DNA of 64,000 bases, from contig OZ022259.1 of NCBI GenBank assembly GCA_963978905.1, positions 28,621,994 to 28,685,993 of the forward strand, read 5' to 3'. The position numbers and the translations under genes were made by a program. The DNA comes from Trichostrongylus colubriformis. Its lineage: Eukaryota; Nematoda; Chromadorea; Rhabditida; Trichostrongylidae. Below the pieces are notes generated by a model. That model ran no database searches. It had not been told where the DNA came from and saw nothing but the letters and a program-made list of their open reading frames with translations. This document shows positions 34,216 through 45,748 of this stretch, piece by piece. Every line of letters begins with the position of its first letter. Position 1 is the first letter of the stretch.

Positions 34216-35439
34216 GCGTGGAGCGAAGTGGCGTAGGAGACGGAGGAGTCCTCACATTTCTGAGAATAAAACTTACCCGCGCAGCCTATTCATGCCTTAA
34301 CTAAATCCCTATTAGGTCATGAGGAAAGTTTTGTAGTTTTGACTTCTAATTTCGAACCTCGATTCCATACCGTACAATGCCAACCGCGTGTACAAATACA
34401 AATCCGTCTCAATAACTGTAACATTTTTAGTCGATAAAGAAACTTCTACAACTAGCATACCTCGGTTGATAAAACGAAAGCATGCTCATTTCATTATATA
34501 AGACTCCCGTGTTATGGACAGCGAGTTTGATGGATACCATTCCAACATTATGTTGGAGTTTGAAGCGTTTTTCGTGATGGGTTTTACCTAAGCGCTTGAA
34601 AATGACAGTCATTGCAGAAAAAAAGCCCATTTTTATAGGTAGAGCAGCTTCTCATAGCCAAAATTTCACATTTCTTGTTGTGCAATGTCGACTAATGCAT
34701 AGAGCACATATGTAAGTAATGAAAAATTTGGTGATACTTTCATTATTGTTGAAGAGTTATTTATTGTAAGATTTTGGTCAATGACATCTACTCATGAAAA
34801 CCTTGGTTCACAAACGTGTCTTGCTGAAAGCTGTCGCACTAGACAGATCTGACATTTGGCTAAAAAACTTCAGTTTTCGTCCATGTTCAGTGATCTATTG
34901 GTTTTTAACACACTGACACCCACGTGCATCGTCAGGTATACCCGCGTAACTCCCTTGTGTGAAATTTGTACATGATCGGGTATGCACATCAGTGCTGCTC
35001 TTATTACCACAAAGTTTTCCAGTAGTTCTGTAACTATATAACTTTCATTTATTTTTTGAGTATATGGAAGGCATGGCTAGCTCACATCTTCGATTTCAAC
35101 AATTTTATGGGACTTCAGAATCGCACAGTGGTCACAATAAAGAGAGCCAAGCCTCGATTCAGTTAATGAGTTCTTCAGTCATTCCTTAGACTAACATTCT
35201 TACATTAACCTGCACAATAAATTTTAACGTCAAGCGTATTTGCTGATAGTCACCACCAAAGGGCATTCAAAATAGCACGTTTGGTATCCAGTTTTTGCTT
35301 TATCCAGTACTAGTTTGCCACAGAGGTAAAATCCCTGAAACTCATAAAATTGTAAATGTTGGGAGCTTTCGAGATCAGGCTCCTCGTACCTCATCTACCA
35401 GTCTCGGCCTCAACAATTAAAAAGTGACGGGTTCAATTT
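34216..35439. other. no gene supported
   Basis: AT-rich sequence with only short, motif-free openings on both strands. Confidence 0.4.
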
Positions 35440-35900
35440 TAAAAGTACCGGAAGGGTCCGAAGAAAGAGGAAATGCAAAGGAATGACCATTTTGTTACGA
35501 ACATTCAAGGTCAAAAGCGATAATCGTTGGAAAAACCGGGATTCGAAAGCGGTGCGCTGTGGTGTGTATTCGCATCATATTCGCATCACTTCGAACTACA
35601 CACACTGATTTTCCGAGTTGTCCTTTGTGGAGATGTCATTTGTTGTCTCGTAGAGTGTATTTCATTCATTCGTGATGATTTGAAAAGAGTGAAACAACAC
35701 ACAGCAACAAACAAATAAAACGACTGAATGAGGAATGAGTGAAAGCGTAGAAAAAGGTGTGATTACATTAAAACCTAATGAGTTCACTTCCGGCGTCTTA
35801 GCAAGGTGTGGTGTGTGCATTGCTCTAACTGCAAGTCATCGTAGTCTCATACCGTAAACCAAAGTTGCCTCCCTCTCGGTGTCTTTAAAACGGCTAATGC
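35440..35900 (+). repeat. dispersed non-coding repeat B, copy 3
   Basis: The most complete copy. It joins the 5' blocks seen at 13110 (ACCGGAAGGGTCCGAA) to the middle blocks seen at 7030 (GATGTCATTTGTTGTCTCGT) and the end seen at 44725 (CGTACCGTAAGTCAAA-TTGCC). About 460 bp, no conserved ORF, no terminal inverted repeats recognised. Confidence 0.65.
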
Positions 35901-38634
35901 CAAGTCACTGCCAGTGAAAAATCTTTTAAGCAAGGGACCTGTAATCATTGCTGGATGTGAGCTTGCAGAGCGGGAAAGAACATCCTCATGTCCTCATGCG
36001 AGAGTCTGAGGTAATCCAAGAATTGCATCAGAGCTGCAGTAGAAATGGAATGATCGTGGCTTCAATTTAATGCTTTGCATTTAAAGGGATTAGTGATGTC
36101 TACAGACACAATGAATGATTTGAAGGGGAGTTGGTGCGGAAGAGACAAACAGCACTGAATAACAAGTACAAAATCATCCGCTTGCTCGAAAGCGTCTAAC
36201 ATTAAGTTGCACAAACTAAACACTTTTGCAACACTCCTCCTCCTACCAGCACAATTACATGGTGCTTTACAAAAACCTCTTGCAAAGATTGCCGAAGCAC
36301 TGCATAATCTCAACATTTGAAGAAGTGCGAAAGTAGATTGGTGATTTTATCACCTCTCTAATGGCACAAAACAGTTTTATACCAACCGATGAAAGCGTCA
36401 GAAATAGGGAAAAGGCTGCAAAATCTCTTAGACAATAGTTCAGTCATAATTGCTTATACCAGGTTCCCAGTACAAAGGCTTTAATTGAGGAGAATTCAGG
36501 AAAAGCAAGTTTATAAAATAACGGCTACCATTGTCAGAAGTGATTACGCTTTTGGTGAATTTTGTCTTGACCTGGGCAGCTCTCTCCATCACAATAGTTT
36601 CATCAACATTAAAAAACCTACAGTGGATGAAACTGATCTCACAGCAATGTTTTTTCCCTTCTGAGCAAATGACGCTGCTCCAAATGGGGCTGGCATCCTC
36701 GCTACTGCAATCAAGTTCAAATGGACATGGGAAACAAAGAGAGTTGCGGGAGTCTTCTTTACTACCAGGCATTTCTAGCACTTTCATAGGCATCCCCAGA
36801 CCATATTGATAGCAGGGACAAATTTTCTCGGAATGGTGTGCGCTGAGGAATTCGTTCGGAAAGTTGGAACGCTTCGCGCTTGTGAATTCAATCACGAATA
36901 ATCAGATATCTCGGGGTCGGAATCGCATAAAAAGCCGGAGCGGACGATGGAATTGTGTGTGCTTGGTCTTTCGTCATCTCTAACTTCATTGAAAATCAAC
37001 GAGGAAGGGTATGCATCCTGCATACATAAGTGCAACTAGCTAGAAATTCGTGTGCAGGGACAAAGGATTAAATGCGAAACGCACAGCCATTGCTCGATAA
37101 AAGTCACCAAACAGGCTTATCATCAGAACTGAAGGGGGCATTCAACTGCTTAATTACCCTGCAAAGCCCATTCTTGAATAGTAGCTGGCATTATGCTGGT
37201 AACAAAACACGTATTCTAACAACCAAACTTCAGAACTGAAAATTGAGCTTGTTGGAATTTAACACTGCAGATGATGAAAGTATGATGAGCTGAGCTGAGC
37301 CGTCTCACTCTAGCCGTGAGGCATTGTTCCACCTACAGTATCCTCTGATCGTAAACTAAGTTGTATTGTCGTCATGACGTAAGTTGCTCTATACCACACG
37401 TCAAACCATGAAAAGGCAATTCTCTACTGCCGCTACATCGTTGACTGTATCACTGTATGTTCCCCTCAGTCCGAGATGGACACATGCTTTGAATTATTGC
37501 AAAACCAGTTTTGATATATTTTTTAAAGATCATACGAGAGAACCGGCCGAGTATTAGCCTTCTTAAATGACCAGATACGATTCTCGCAGGGATTTCAGAA
37601 AACCAGGTCGTATCGAAAACCTAACAGCAACAACATAATCCCCACTGCAGCTCGGCGCATTCAGCCAGTATTAGGGAGGCCATTATCAAAAATTTTGTCA
37701 GAGCTGCGTTCGCAATTTCATCAGAAGGCGCACACCGAACGGTGTCAATCACATTGGCTCATTGTATCGCGCAAAGAAATGGCTATTTGCAATGTGGACA
37801 ACCGGTGGCATAGAAGACAAGCTAGAGCGGAGGTTGCACAAGAGGAAAAGCGAGCGAAACTGCTATATTGTGTCTCCTCCATTTCAAATGAAATGAGCGC
37901 GCCCTTGTTCGGGAAGCGGATTTCCAAGGAAAGGTAAGAGTATTTAAAATAGCTCCAGAAAATCTCAAGAGACGTTTGATGCGAACCGCCTCTACAACCG
38001 TAGAACCCTCTCTTGCGTTATCTTTCTTCACGGAAAAGAAGGCCATTACATGATTTCAGGAGTCGTGTTCTTAATCACTCGTAAAGACTGCGGGGAGGAT
38101 ACAGGTAGACCGCCCTGTTTACGAGCCAGGGAGCACTTGGATGGATGGAAAAGTTCAAAGTATCCGCTCTCCTACCCCTGGTGAGCACAAGGTCCTTCAC
38201 CATGCTAATGTCGACGTGAAAGTTAACATTCACACTGAGCATGAATAGTGAAGAGCATGAACAGGAAATTTCAGCACGTAGAAGGCTCGAGGCACTATCG
38301 ATCAAAGCAAAGGATCCCAAGATCAATAGGAGAAACGAACCCGTAACGATTACTAGAGAGCTGATATCATTTGGGGTTTTTTGTGGACTGTGATGTGCCC
38401 AGTCGATCCTCTTCGGGAGCGCAGAGGGGGGGGGGGGGTCCAGGATTGGAGCAATTGAAACCAATGGCAGGGGCAACGGGTAGCAACTGGGGTTGAAATC
38501 CCAAAAATCAGTGACTTGAGGGCACCAGAGCGGTAGTTAGCATCGAACAATAATCTTTAGCATAGTTTCGACGCCATTATCCCCGGTGGGTACCCCATAC
38601 CAATATGACCTACATTAAGAGCTTTAAACACATA
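35901..38634. other. no confirmed gene
   Basis: Contains the doubtful ORF at 36440-36895 and several chance openings on both strands at 37695-38476. A run of 14 G lies at about 38425-38438. No repeat family recognised. Confidence 0.35.
36440..36895 (-). CDS. hypothetical cysteine-rich ORF, 151 codons, doubtful
   Basis: Cysteine-containing opening (KICPCYQYGLG, NSLCFPCPFELDC, VICSEGKKHCCEISFIHC). It has ten cysteines concentrated in the first 100 residues, which would suit an extracellular protein, but no signal peptide or family is recognised. A GTAGCC donor-like site occurs after SDNG. Length alone is not significant in this window. Confidence 0.22.
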   Translation of the reverse strand: MIEFTSAKRSNFPNEFLSAHHSEKICPCYQYGLGMPMKVLEMPGSKEDSRNSLCFPCPFELDCSSEDASPIWSSVICSEGKKHCCEISFIHCRFFNVDETIVMERAAQVKTKFTKSVITSDNGSRYFINLLFLNSPQLKPLYWEPGISNYD

Positions 38635-39138
38635 CAGTAGCGCTCAAAAGTATTCAGCCGGATGGTTTTTCACTTGGGTTTTCCACTTGTGACTTTTTTC
38701 GACTGGACCGATTTAAGAGAAATTTTAGTTATGTTGTATTTGGAGACACTGCATACTAAATATACTATTTTGGCGCTCAACGGTGTAAGTTACATGGCTA
38801 TATGCAATTTTTTTTGTTTTTGGAGTGCCATCCCTATGCCGTCCCGCTGTGTCGCTGTCATCGAAAGTCGTGGTCTTTCTATAAAATATTGATGTTCTTT
38901 GGGGCTTGCTCGTTTTGTTTCTGTAAAGCCGTGTTTCTTGACCAAGCCTTTCCCTTTTTTTCGGTGGTTTTGTAGCAAACTCTTGTAAAAAACCTTGAAA
39001 AGAGTCGAGCGGTACTCAAGTAGATAGAAATGTTGACAATAGGTTCAGGCACCACATATCAAATTTTGTAAAATTTGGTCAAGTAGAAAAAAAGTTATGA
39101 CAAAAAAGTGTTTGGCCGAAGACTTTTGAGCGCTACTG
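38635..39138. mobile_element. Tc1/mariner-type MITE, 504 bp
   Basis: Flanked by TA on both sides (38633-38634, 39139-39140). The ends CAGTAGCGCTCAAAAGTATT and, inverse, CAGTAGCGCTCAAAAGTCTT are nearly identical over about 24 bp. CAGT at the termini plus TA duplication is typical of Tc1-like transposons. The interior has no transposase motif. No other copy was noticed in the window. Confidence 0.85.
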
Positions 39139-40789
39139 TATATAAACATCACTGATATCAGCTCGAGGTGTATACAGCATCACATTTCTGTAAGGGTAAA
39201 GGGTCTTCATCATATCACTTACGATTTATTCACTCTTAGCTTCCTTGTGTAATTTGGAAGATGGTAATTAACGTTCTGTTTCACAAATATGTTTCGGCTT
39301 TACAGGTTCGAAGAAGGCGATTTGTCGAAACGTTAGCTGGAAGAATAAGTATTGTAACAATCTCGGACGCTCAGCAAAGAGTCTACCAGTTGTTCCACTA
39401 AAGTGGCGAGATTAATAGAGAGTCGGACATGGACACGTCAAACCTAATTTTGTTTTGAAGCGTTAACTTCCAAAATCTGAGCTGCAATGCAACGTGCCCA
39501 CCGCCTCAGCAGTCAAGTACAGTGAGTGGTTCTGATATGCCCTGAAGAAACAAACAGTGCATGGAGCAATTACGAGAAGAATAACTATAGGTGAGCCAGT
39601 GTAATCATATGAGCAGTTCCTTGTAGGTGCGACGTGGCAAAAAGAATTACTGAGATTGGAAAAGTGGTCCTGTATGGTTTCGCCCGGCACTCACTCTCCC
39701 AGCACAGTTCAGTACAAGGAGAATGGCTCAGTGCTAGAGGTCACAAATCGCCTTATCTGAAGATAGCACCTCAGACCTCCGAACTGGCGACGGAGAGGCT
39801 TTCCTCGTAGAAACTTGCCTCCTTTGGAAAAGGGAGAGACAGTGGAAGGAACTCTGAAGAACACAACTACTTCAATGGAAGTGCTTCGGAAAGGGGTTCT
39901 ACGCCGTGACTGGACCATATGTACGGAAAAGGAATCGATAAGAAATGACATGGAAGAAGTTGGTCGCATAGAGGATAGGTAACGGCGTACAGCTGCATAC
40001 AAGGTCTATTTGAAAAGTGACAATTGGTAGACGAATTGAATTTCCACTAAGGACTAATTTTATCAATTTATGAAGATCCTTATGACTGTTTTTCTGCAGT
40101 GTTGGTTTTCTGACTTTGAAATATCTGATTAAAAAAGCAATTAAAATCTGAATGAGTCAAGAGTCATGTGTACACAGCTCACTGCATATAAAGCCGAAGC
40201 CAATAATCGGTGCTCATATTGTGTTCCAGTCCAAAGCAGACCTTAACTATTTTACGAAACGGAAATGTGCACGAATGCTCATGCATTCCACGAACTGCAA
40301 TGAAAAAAACCGATAGTTCAACGGGCTGTTCCTTGGAAGGCGGAACGAAACTGCATAGTGTTGGTTTGCTTTCTTTTCAAAGTCGTCTAGTTCCACATGG
40401 CTGAGCAACGTAGTTACTGACAACAAATGTCAAGCGGTGCTTTTCGAACATAGCAGAGAGAGGAAATGACGAAGTGAAGCTGTTACGAAACAGAATAAAT
40501 GGGGATCCCTGCAGATACAGTGTACTTCTGTTCAATCAGGCTCGAAAGGCATTGTGCTGAGGTTTTCCACTTCAAGCCTTTCGACAATGAAGAAAGCTAG
40601 CTAAATCATGTTTGTGTCCGCAATCGTGAAAAAGACTTCTCCTGCAATGTCCACGTCTAAGCAATACTAAATACTTTCCACTCCTTTCGCTTCAGCAATA
40701 TTTACCACCTCACTTTTGACCTTGTGTCGGAGATCTACTCACTTGCGAGACACGAAAAGAAAATGTTTTTATTGTGACAAAGCAGAAAT
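39139..40789. other. no gene supported
   Basis: Holds a GGTTCGAAGAAGGCGATTTG-TCGAAACGTTAGC segment at about 39304-39340 of a type I have seen in dispersed repeats. Minus openings at 39463-39690 and 39709-40002 have no motif. Confidence 0.35.
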
Positions 40790-40945
40790 CGCAAACTGCA
40801 AAAGAAGCAACTCGTTTGAATTCCCGCCGAGAAACATTTGAACAACCATCAGCGGACAGAACGCAGTTCAAATCCACATCCCAACTTGATTTTCTCCCCT
40901 CTGCATCCCTGACTACGTGTGTCGCCTCTCTGTTCCTCACCTCTC
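40790..40945 (-). repeat. tRNA-derived SINE candidate, copy 2
   Basis: On the minus strand: GTAGTCAGGGATGCAGAG, then a B-box-like GGATTTGAACTGC (40875-40863), then CTGTCCGCTGATGG and GGGAATTCAAACGAGTTGC. The same order occurs in copy 1 at 12742-12893. The A-box region is degraded. Confidence 0.35.
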
Positions 40946-41057
40946 CAGCGGCAGACCCAATCGGACGCCCCGCAACCCGGCCATCACTTGAAAGAGCTCT
41001 TCTCAGTTAGATTGTTGTATTTTTGCATGATTGTATGCGGCTTTCTGTGAGCAGATA

Positions 41058-41400
41058 TCCCTACTATATGTTGAAACGCTCCGTCTGTCTATACGTCCGT
41101 CCGTCTGTCACGAAATTAGGTATTATATGAGAAAGGGCCTGTGGAGATGGGGCAAGTATGGTATGGGTAAGGCATTGATCATGAAATAAAGACCACACAC
41201 TGACCAAGCTAAGCTCTGCCCACGGTGGGCGGGGCGTGCACTGGAATGCTGCGTTATTAGACCGAAAGCTGTTAATTGGGCTTGAATGTGCACCATACGT
41301 GGGGAAAGGTGGATATAGGTCAGGGATGAGTTTGTGAAGTCATGAAAGAGGCCTGGGCACAGTGGGCGGAGTATTTCTGGTTGCATAAATATGTGGGTAA
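41058..41400 (+). mobile_element. Helitron-like 5' end, degraded copy
   Basis: Begins TCCCTACTATATGTTGAAAC, then a CCGTCTGTCTATACGTCCGT-CCGTCTGTCACGAAATTA block that matches the 5' region of the element at 60531-62301 (TC..CTACTATATATAATC, repeated CTGT, CACGAAATTTATAT). Then follow GGGCGGGGCGTG modules like those in that element. The 3' end was not located. Confidence 0.55.
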
Positions 41401-41754
41401 CACGAAGTTAAATCCCCGTGAAAGATACCTCCAACCTATACAGGTAAACGGTAAGGATTACAGAGAGCGCTATTTGACGAGTTTTGCGATGGAATTCAAA
41501 AAGGCTTATCAATGACCTGCGAAAGCTCAACAGATTATTCACCCGTTCATTTGGGTGCAGTCACGATCGTCACATGTCACAGATCCGATTAACTCTCATC
41601 GATACGCACATCAGTGAGGCGGCAACCAAGTTCGGAAGCAGAAACGGGTGGTCATACTGTTCCTGGCTCCAAATTCGGCCCAATTCCCATCGAACGATTA
41701 AGGCATTAATGGTGTCTTGGAATTTCACGACAGTATATCGCTAACTTCCACGAC

Positions 41755-41799
41755 CTTTTCATCAAAAAGGTTCACATTGTAGTTCAATCGATTGCTGAT
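41755..41799 (+). repeat. 45-bp direct repeat, copy 1
   Basis: CTTTTCATCAAAAAGGTTCA followed by CATTGTAGTTCAATCGATTG and CTGAT. It is identical over 45 bases to 42478-42522. See findings. Confidence 0.9.
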
Positions 41800-42477
41800 G
41801 TTTATGTCAAATGCGCATTTTCTCGGATGGTTTGCATTTCAAAGTACCGTATCGCCCGTTGTAATGTTGCAATATTGATAAAGTAAGCTATATAAGCTGA
41901 TGGAAGATTGAAGCTTTGGTTAATTTTATCTTGCCTCCTGAATAAACGCTCTACCACTGAACCTCTTTCTGAACAAATGGACCAAAACCATTTGCATATT
42001 GGTTGTGCTCCTTCCTTTGTTAATCGGCACCACGCAAGCCCTAGAGAATAAAGAAATAGGAGTTTCAGAAATTCCAAGACATGGACCCCACACACTTATG
42101 GGTCGTGATCTTCGTTGTCTGGTGGTACTGGATGGAGCGGTACCAAAGAAGTACATACTATGCCTATGTCAACAGCTGACACGGTTGACATGTGTTCTAG
42201 ACCATTGCGACTTTGCGAGAAAGTCGGCTTTAGATGAAATTCCAAGTAAACAACGAAAAATGTAGGAACAGAACTGAGTCGGGCTGCGCTCAGTAGAGGC
42301 AGTCGAGCTTTGTAAAGTTCCTAGTGAGCGTTAATCAATGCTTACCACATGTGTCACTAGCACATGGCTGGAGGTCTTGTAAGGAAATTGCTGGGGGTGG
42401 CTGTGACACCACCTCTAATGTAAGCTGGAAGGAGCACGACTCCTTTGCTGATGCGACCTGCTCGCTTCTTATTAACA

Positions 42478-42522
42478 CTTTTCATCAAAAAGGTTCACAT
42501 TGTAGTTCAATCGATTGCTGAT
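42478..42522 (+). repeat. 45-bp direct repeat, copy 2
   Basis: Perfect match to 41755-41799. The 678 bp between them shares no other recognised family, and the sequences immediately outside the repeats differ. Confidence 0.9.
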
Positions 42523-44724
42523 TCTGACGCCTAGGTGAACCGATTCACCAGTACCAGCCGTAAACTACTTAAACAAAACTCTCAGTTCCTTTCAGTTAGC
42601 TCTACGTTTCTTCGAGTGACTATTATTCTCCAGTGCATTGCAAGGCGATAAAGCGAAACATGGCCAGTCGAGAGTAAGCACGGTGACTGTTCGTGGGGTG
42701 CAGCTATAAATGGTGCTCGATGAAGCACGATTTTGCGCAGAATTTGAAGTCTAGAAGATATCCAGGTTCGTCATAAAGCAGGGTAACTTTTTCTCAAGGG
42801 AAGTCTCCACGGCGGTGAGCATCTACTTTATCAATAGAAGTAAAGAACACGCACAATAGAGCATCAGTGCTTAGTTGCCCTTCACAAATGCGGTATGTGT
42901 CAGAGCCCTAGAGTTGGATAGACGCGCCACGCAAATTAGTTCGCCGCGCCGCACGGCAATTGCCTTACTTGTCCCACTGCGAATTTGCGGCGTGGCGTGA
43001 TCTGACGTAAATTTAGTGACCAGTGGTATGACATGAATCTGTGAAGCGCAAACGGTGCAGGCTTGCTTCCAAACTACTGGATAACCTTCAGCTTTCTACT
43101 TTTTGTAAAATCCATCAAAGGCTGATCCTGTCCTACTAGTGGCTGAATTCTCCTTGCGGGTGCAATGAGCACATGGATTTTTCGTACAGGCGAGGTTTGA
43201 GGCACACCATGCGATAATCAGATTAGTGACTTTAGAGCAAGTAGGTCCTTGGACTGCTCACGCTTTGTTGCAGCTGCACGGTGCACCCTCACGGTGTTGG
43301 GCCTGCCTGAACACAATCGGGCCACTCCCACCCAACCAAATCCCACCTAGATTAATCACTATCACACTGCGCACCTAAGTTTGCCATATCTATTCCCGTT
43401 CAGGCTCGAAGACACCGTAGGGGAGATGAAGTCAAGCAGAACCGGAAACGATATTTTCTGCAAATGAAAAGGCCAGCAGTGAAAAAAATCTGTGGCGATA
43501 CTCGCTTCACTGGCCGAGTTTTTGCGAAGGCAAGGCGACGTTCGCGGCTAACTTGGCCTTTCGCCGTCCACATTTACCACTCAATGGCTAGGAATGCACA
43601 GCGAGCGAAAGGGGAAGAACGAAAAGAGGGTCTTATATCTCACGTTTTGGCAGCTTCATGCAGTACTTCCTTTGTTTGCACTACTTAGCACCTTGACTTC
43701 AATATTTCTGATAGGCCTGCCAAAAGTATCCCCTATGGTGTCTTCAAGAGGAGCACACTCATCCGTTATATAATAGTAATAAGTAATAATACCAAGTAGT
43801 AATAATAAAGCGGCTGGTATGGATCTGAAGTCCAACTGTTGGAGTGCTATGATACACAGCTGCTTTATTAGCATTTCACTTGCGAATAGATAGAAATGGG
43901 CGTAGCACTGAATCAGCACACAATTTCGCACAATAGTGGGGGTGAGTTGCGCGCGAAAAATTTATGCGCGAACAGAAACAGTAATTATTGCGAATACCTA
44001 CTGTGGTTACTTCCACCTTATGTTATTTGTTGAATATACTGGGGCGAAGCACTTTAAAGGCCCTCAGGAGGGGATACCTTCGAGCGTTGAACCACGTGTA
44101 AACTTTCAAGGATGAACAACAAATGATTTTCAAAGCAACAAGCTCCTGTCACAAGATCAAACACAATAAGATGGACAGTAGTGAACAGGCAGTCACAGCA
44201 TGCGACAAAGAACGTCGTGGCTGCGAATAAGGGGCACCAGGTGATCGCATCCGTATTGAGCGAGTGTAAGTAGCAACAAATAAAGTGACAACAAAAATCG
44301 GGTCTGTCAGTTATGCTTAATAGGCAAATGTGGAATTAAGACAGACGTGTTGCTATACTTGATGAGCATTTGCTATCCTCTGACGGAAACTCCTATTAGA
44401 ATGATAATGGGATGCTGAGGCCAGAGTAATAGCTCCGGAGAATGCTCGTTAGTCGAAAATATGCCTCTCGAATCTCTCCACATCGAGCAGGCATTTAAAG
44501 ACACCGGGACAGGTGTCAATAAGGGGAGCGTTTTTCAAAACAGTGTCCTGTGTAAAAAGTCGTACTCAGAAAAAATGTGTGGCGGAAATGGCGCTGAAAA
44601 CTGCGCCTTTGAGCGCTAGTGCGATTCTAGCACGCAATACACTGAAGTGCACCCTTCACCTCAAACTGCACGCTTCAGGTGGGTAACCACGGTCATTTGA
44701 TGTTGCGTAGGGCGAATTTAATTC
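42523..44724. other. no gene supported
   Basis: A small inverted motif (CGCCACGC ... GCGTGGCG) lies at about 42927-43000. Openings at plus 43464-43688 and minus 43656-43931 lack recognisable domains. AT-rich trinucleotide-like run (TAATAATAAG) near 43770-43810. Confidence 0.35.
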
Positions 44725-44960
44725 CGTTCAAGATGGTTTTAGGCAAATGAAACAGCACACAGTAACAAACAACTTAAGCAAAGAAAAGGAGAACGAGCGA
44801 AATAGTGAGAAAAAGTGAGTTTATAACAAAAAATCAATGATCTAACAGTCGACGTTTTGACAAGGCGTCATGTGTGCAATGAACATACTGCAAACGGCCG
44901 TAAACTCGTACCGTAAGTCAAAATTGCCCTTCCCATCTTTGGGTGCCATATCAATCAGCA
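44725..44960 (+). repeat. dispersed non-coding repeat B, copy 4
   Basis: Carries the 3' half of the family: ATGAAACAGCACACAGTAAC-AAACAA, the AGTGAGAAAAAG block, CGTTTTGACAAGGCGTCATG and CGTACCGTAAGTCAAAATTG. The 5' half seen at 35440 is missing. Confidence 0.6.
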
Positions 44961-45657
44961 CCAGCAGTGGCCTGGCGCTTTGACGGCAGTGGTAAGGCTA
45001 GATCGAGACGAATATGGAGGTTATGGATGCGAAAGTCGAAGTGCAGAAGAAGGTGAAAAAGAGAAAAACGGAGTGAAGTGGCTAAAAACCTGAAAAGTAA
45101 GTGCGCTCTCTAATCGTTGATTTTGAAAATGGGCGGGTCAAGCTGTTAGAAAGTATGCCTTCTGCGAAGCTCAAGGACGCTTTGTCATCGGTAAATTCAC
45201 CGCATTTATGGAATTTTTTAGGCTCCAGTCAATTCATGTGACTTAATTTAGGAGTTTTCATCTCCCACGTCGCGTCGTACCACCGTTTTAAGCTGTACTC
45301 ACAGTTAATTTGATTCATTTCATCCCATTTTCATCTTTCAAAATGGACGAGTAAGTCTCGACGCCTGGAGTAGTCAGCTCGCTCAAGAGTAGGATCTTGT
45401 AGATCTTTACAACTATATCAACCTTACCTGAATCTGCAGTCTAAAACTCTAACAACAAGTACATGGCGCACCCAGCCATTGTCATTCAAACTTACGAGTG
45501 ACCTTAGAGAGTCCACAGCGGCATCGCTTCCTTATAAGTGCCCGGGAATTTTTCGGGAGTAAAAAGAGAAAATTGAAATTACAGGCTAATTCTCATAAAT
45601 CGTGCTTAGCATTTGTTATACTTGACTTTAGCATAAATACATTAAGCCAACACATAC

Positions 45658-45748
45658 ATTATGAGCTCTGACCTTACCATTAACATCATCAAATAACGTA
45701 TTCAATATATCATTTGATGATGGTAATCGTAAGGTCAGCGCTCATAAT
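45658..45748. repeat. 37-bp stem hairpin
   Basis: ATTATGAGCTCTGACCTTAC ... CATCATCAAAT (45658-45694) and its inverse (45712-45748) with four mismatches, separated by 17 bases. It is flanked by AT-rich sequence and may be a small non-autonomous element. Confidence 0.8.

Noticed and set aside
37725..38184. Plus-strand pair of open segments with a GTAAGA donor
   Set aside because: Spliced reading is possible but gives no recognisable protein; the opposite strand is equally open.
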